Shown here: in pieces, positions 5,855-7,982 of the stretch | Layout: each line of letters opens with the position of its first letter | Numbering within the stretch: the first letter of the stretch is position 1 | From: Pseudomonadota bacterium | GTDB taxonomy: Bacteria > Desulfobacterota > Desulfovibrionia > Desulfovibrionales > Desulfovibrionaceae | Assembly (NCBI GenBank): GCA_023417745.1 | Contig: JAEZEM010000516.1 | Location: 1-7,982, forward strand | Reading direction: 5' to 3' | DNA: 7,982 bases | Position numbers and translations under genes: made by a program | The notes under the pieces: model-generated | What the model saw: the letters and a program-made list of their open reading frames with translations, nothing else | Databases searched by the model: none | What the model was told of the DNA's origin: nothing

Positions 5855-6900
5855 TGGCCGCCGTCAAATACATCCCCCGGGAGAAACTCCCCGAGTGGCT
5901 CAAGGCCCTGGCCGCCCAAAGCCGGGTGCTCGTCCCCGTCGAGGAAGGCGGCAGCGTGGTGTTCCGGCAGTATGACCCGGCCCGCGCTCCGGTCTTCGGT
6001 TCCGACGCCACGGCCCCGCCCAAGGGCGCGGTCTTCCCGGCCTGCCAGGAGCTTTTCAGCTACTCCTGCGGCAAGCAAGGCGAGGACAACGCCCCGACCC
6101 TCAAACTTGATCCCAAGACCGAAGCCCAGCCCACAGTGGTCTTCGGCTCCAAGCCCTGCGGCGCGCGCGGATTTCTCATCTTCGACCGCGTCTACATGGG
6201 CAAGAAGTTCCCGGACCCGTATTACATCGCCGCCCGTGAGGCCACGGTGTTCGTGACCATGGCCTGCGCCACGGTCGAGAACACCTGCTTTTGCCACTGG
6301 GTCGGCTCCGGCCCGGCCGACGCGGCCGGCTCGGACGTGCTCTTAACGCCGGTCGAAGGCGGCTACACCGTCGAAGCCGTGAGCGAAAAGGGCGCGAAGT
6401 TCCTGGACAACCCGGCCCTGACCGACGGCGCGGCCAAGGCCGCCGAGGCCGAGGCCGTGAAAAAGGCCAGCCGCGACGCCCTGGGCGAAGCCCCGGACAT
6501 CGCCTCCTCGCCGGCGGCGCTGCTGTCGCTTTTTGACGACATGGAGTTCTGGCGCGACCAGTCCGACAAGTGCGTGAGCTGCGGGGCCTGCACCTACCTG
6601 TGCCCCACCTGCTACTGCTTCTCCATCACCGACGAGGGCACGGGCACGGCCGGCCGGCGGATGCGCTCCTGGGACGCCTGCATGCACTTCCAGTTCACCC
6701 TGGAAGCCTCGGGCCACAACCCGCGCCCGACCAAGGCGCATCGCTTAAAAAACCGCGTCGGCCACAAGTTCAGCTACTACCCGACCCTGCACGACGGGCT
6801 TATCGCCTGCTGCGGCTGCGGGCGCTGCGTGAAAAGCTGCCCGGTCTCGGTGGACATCCGCGAGATCGTGCAAAACGCCGTGGCCAAGGCCAAGGGCTAG
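5854..6900 (+). CDS. flxB: FlxB, HydB/AsrA-like iron-sulfur subunit
   Basis: A 348-residue protein of the sulfhydrogenase beta (HydB) / anaerobic sulfite reductase A type. The N-terminal domain has the family motifs PACQELFSYSCGKQG, GSKPCGARGF and ENTCFCHWVGSGP. The C-terminal domain has two cubane clusters: C240-X2-C243-X2-C246-X3-C250, with the extension CPTCYC, and C319-X2-C322-X2-C325-X3-C329-P. Between them sits the conserved RRMRSWDAC...GHNPRPTKAHR...HKFSYY stretch. It should connect the FAD/NAD subunit FlxA with the rest of the complex. Cys320 stands where Val is common in the second motif, giving an adjacent cysteine pair. ATG 5854 forms a TAATG junction with flxC, with AAGGAG at 5837-5842. 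The gene ends ten bases before flxA. Confidence 0.93.
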   Translation: MAAVKYIPREKLPEWLKALAAQSRVLVPVEEGGSVVFRQYDPARAPVFGSDATAPPKGAVFPACQELFSYSCGKQGEDNAPTLKLDPKTEAQPTVVFGSKPCGARGFLIFDRVYMGKKFPDPYYIAAREATVFVTMACATVENTCFCHWVGSGPADAAGSDVLLTPVEGGYTVEAVSEKGAKFLDNPALTDGAAKAAEAEAVKKASRDALGEAPDIASSPAALLSLFDDMEFWRDQSDKCVSCGACTYLCPTCYCFSITDEGTGTAGRRMRSWDACMHFQFTLEASGHNPRPTKAHRLKNRVGHKFSYYPTLHDGLIACCGCGRCVKSCPVSVDIREIVQNAVAKAKG

Positions 6901-6910
6901 AGGTTCAACC

Positions 6911-7747
6911 ATGACCGATCCATTCAATCCCTATCTGCCGGAAGTGGCCACCATCCTGGAGACCGTCCAGGAGACCCACAACATCAAGACCTTCCGGGTG
7001 CGTTTCGACGACGAAGCCAAGATGAAGGCCTTCACCTTCGAGCCCGGGCAGGTGGGTCAGCTGTCCGCCCCGGGCATCGGCGAATCGACCTTCGTCATCA
7101 ACTCGCCCCCCACCCGCATGGACTACCTCCAGTTCTCGGTCATGCGGGCCGGCGAAGTGACGGCCAAGCTGCACAACCTGGTGGCCGGCGACAAGGTCGG
7201 CGTGCGCGCGCCCTTGGGCAACGCCTTCCCCGTGGCCGACATGAAGGGCAAGGACATCGTGTTCGTCGGCGGCGGCATCGGCATGGCCCCGCTGCGCACG
7301 CTCTTCCTCTACATGCTCGACAACCGGGCCGACTTCGGCAAGATCCGCCTGCTCTACGGCGCGCGTTCGCCCCTGGACATGGCCTTTTCCGCCGAACTGC
7401 CCGAGTGGACCGGCAGGTCCGACATCGAAACCACGCTGACCATCGACCGCGAGGCCGACGGCTGGCAGCACAAGGTTGGCCTTATCCCCAACGTGCTGCT
7501 GGAGATGGCTCCCAAGCCGGAAAACTGCGTGGCCATCACCTGCGGCCCGCCCATCATGATCAAGTTCACCCTGGAAGCCCTCAAAAAGCTGGGCTTTGCC
7601 GACGAACAGATCGTGACCACGCTGGAAAAGCGCATGAAGTGCGGCATCGGCATCTGCGGCCGCTGCAACATCGGCTCCAGCTACGTCTGCGTGGACGGCC
7701 CGGTCTACACCTACGCCCAGCTCAAACAGCTCCCCAACGAGCTGTAG
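6911..7747 (+). CDS. flxA: FlxA, FAD/NAD(P)-binding and [2Fe-2S] oxidoreductase subunit
   Basis: A 278-residue protein of the ferredoxin-NADP reductase superfamily, closest in plan to sulfhydrogenase gamma and PyrK-type subunits. It has an FAD-binding barrel (about 10-105; EPGQVGQLSAPGIGES at 44-59), a nucleotide-binding domain (FVGGGIGMAPLRTL near 118; LLYGARSPLDMAF; ITCGPPIMI) and a C-terminal [2Fe-2S] loop with C244-X4-C249-X2-C252-X7-C260. It is the NADH-facing end of the Flx-Hdr complex, feeding electrons to or from FlxB. ATG 6911 is seven bases after GAGG (6900-6903), which overlaps the flxB stop. All expected cofactor residues are present. NADH over NADPH as donor is inferred from the ethanol-linked role of the cluster, not from a residue visible here. 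Last gene of the compact operon. Confidence 0.94.
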   Translation: MTDPFNPYLPEVATILETVQETHNIKTFRVRFDDEAKMKAFTFEPGQVGQLSAPGIGESTFVINSPPTRMDYLQFSVMRAGEVTAKLHNLVAGDKVGVRAPLGNAFPVADMKGKDIVFVGGGIGMAPLRTLFLYMLDNRADFGKIRLLYGARSPLDMAFSAELPEWTGRSDIETTLTIDREADGWQHKVGLIPNVLLEMAPKPENCVAITCGPPIMIKFTLEALKKLGFADEQIVTTLEKRMKCGIGICGRCNIGSSYVCVDGPVYTYAQLKQLPNEL

Positions 7748-7761
7748 GACCGGGGCACGAC

Positions 7762-7790
7762 GCATAGCCAGGGGACGCAAGTCCCTATGC
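7762..7790 (+). repeat. Hairpin with GCAA (GNRA) tetraloop after flxA
   Basis: GGGAC (7772-7776) and GTCCC (7781-7785) close a GCAA loop. GCATA (7762-7766) pairs with TATGC (7786-7790), leaving a five-base one-sided bulge (7767-7771). It begins 15 bases after the flxA stop. It could protect the mRNA 3' end or be one half of a dispersed repeat unit with the next hairpin. Confidence 0.5.
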
Positions 7791-7797
7791 CGGGGGT

Positions 7798-7820
7798 CCG
7801 GGGGGGATGATCCCCCCCGG
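7798..7820 (+). terminator. Very GC-rich hairpin between flxA and the next gene
   Basis: CCGGGGGGG (7798-7806) and CCCCCCCGG (7812-7820) form a perfect 9-bp stem with an ATGAT loop. TGCC/GGCA (7788-7791, 7829-7832) and partial G/C pairing allow a longer imperfect fold. No T-tract follows, so it may terminate poorly, act as a processing or stability element, or be a copy of a genomic repeat. The downstream ribosome site (7839-7844) lies outside the fold. Confidence 0.5.
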
Positions 7821-7851
7821 CCGCCGGAGGCATCCCATAAGGAGACGCGAC

Positions 7852-7982
7852 ATGGCTCGTTTTTTCAGCGCCAGCGATATTGTCGGCACGGCCATCGAGA
7901 TCGAGCGCCGGGGCCGCAACGTCTACAGCAAGGCGGCCGCCGCCGCCACGAATCCCGACGTCAAAAGCTTCCTGGAGTTCTT
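7852..7982 (+). CDS. Ferritin-like / rubrerythrin-family protein, N-terminal part
   Basis: Only 43 full codons are visible before the window ends. They read MARFFSASDIVGTAIEIERR and continue with GRNVYSKAAAAATNP and VKSFLEF. The pattern (hydrophobic helix, E-x-E-x3-G-x3-Y, then a second helix starting with K-x-F) matches the first helix of ferritin-like diiron proteins such as rubrerythrin, where the first Glu is a metal ligand. AAGGAG (7839-7844) lies seven bases before the ATG. Such proteins protect anaerobes from peroxide or store/oxidise iron, but the rest of the protein is needed to tell which. The 104-base gap with hairpins suggests it is not tightly part of the flx operon. Confidence 0.7.
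   Translation, partial: MARFFSASDIVGTAIEIERRGRNVYSKAAAAATNPDVKSFLEF

Noticed and set aside
1..7982. CRISPR arrays, tRNA/rRNA genes, insertion sequences
   Set aside because: No regularly spaced repeats, cloverleaf-like sequence, transposase or terminal inverted repeats were seen; codon use is uniform across the coding region.

Overview
The window is GC-rich, strongly codon-biased DNA. Its gene content points to an anaerobic sulfate-reducing bacterium of the Desulfovibrio group (Desulfovibrionaceae), probably a high-GC member. The assignment rests on gene order: an iron-dependent alcohol dehydrogenase followed by hdrC-hdrB-hdrA and flxD-flxC-flxB-flxA. This layout is known from Desulfovibrio vulgaris Hildenborough, where the FlxABCD-HdrABC complex has been linked to ethanol metabolism. 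No species can be named from the sequence alone.

Layout, all on the + strand. (1) 1-539: the C-terminal part of a group III (iron) alcohol dehydrogenase, closed by a GC-rich hairpin terminator at 564-587. (2) 540-1006: a 467-base intergenic region with no convincing gene. It is AT-richer than its surroundings between about 691 and 850 and holds several near-perfect dyads (697-727, 769-793, 797-824). A candidate sigma-54 (-24/-12) promoter at 952-966 lies about 40 bases before hdrC. (3) 1007-7747: seven tightly packed genes, hdrC, hdrB, hdrA, flxD, flxC, flxB and flxA, with overlaps of 4, 13, 14 and 1 bases and gaps of only 19 and 10 bases, so almost certainly one operon. (4) 7748-7851: a 104-base spacer with two hairpins that lack a T-tract. 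(5) 7852-7982: the start of a ferritin-like/rubrerythrin-family gene cut by the window end.

How the genes work together (from knowledge of the family, not tested here): the alcohol dehydrogenase interconverts ethanol and acetaldehyde with NAD(H). FlxA (FAD, NAD and [2Fe-2S] sites) exchanges electrons with NADH. FlxB and FlxC (four cubane clusters in their C-termini, plus N-terminal Cys sites) wire them to FlxD, an MvhD-like [2Fe-2S] adaptor. FlxD docks on HdrA, whose FAD is the presumed flavin-based bifurcation site. One branch goes through HdrC to HdrB, whose two CCG domains reduce a disulfide (DsrC has been proposed in sulfate reducers); the other goes to ferredoxin. All recognisable cofactor ligands are intact, so the operon looks functional.

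The enzyme system is a known one. The least explained part of the window is the dyad-rich control region between adh and hdrC.
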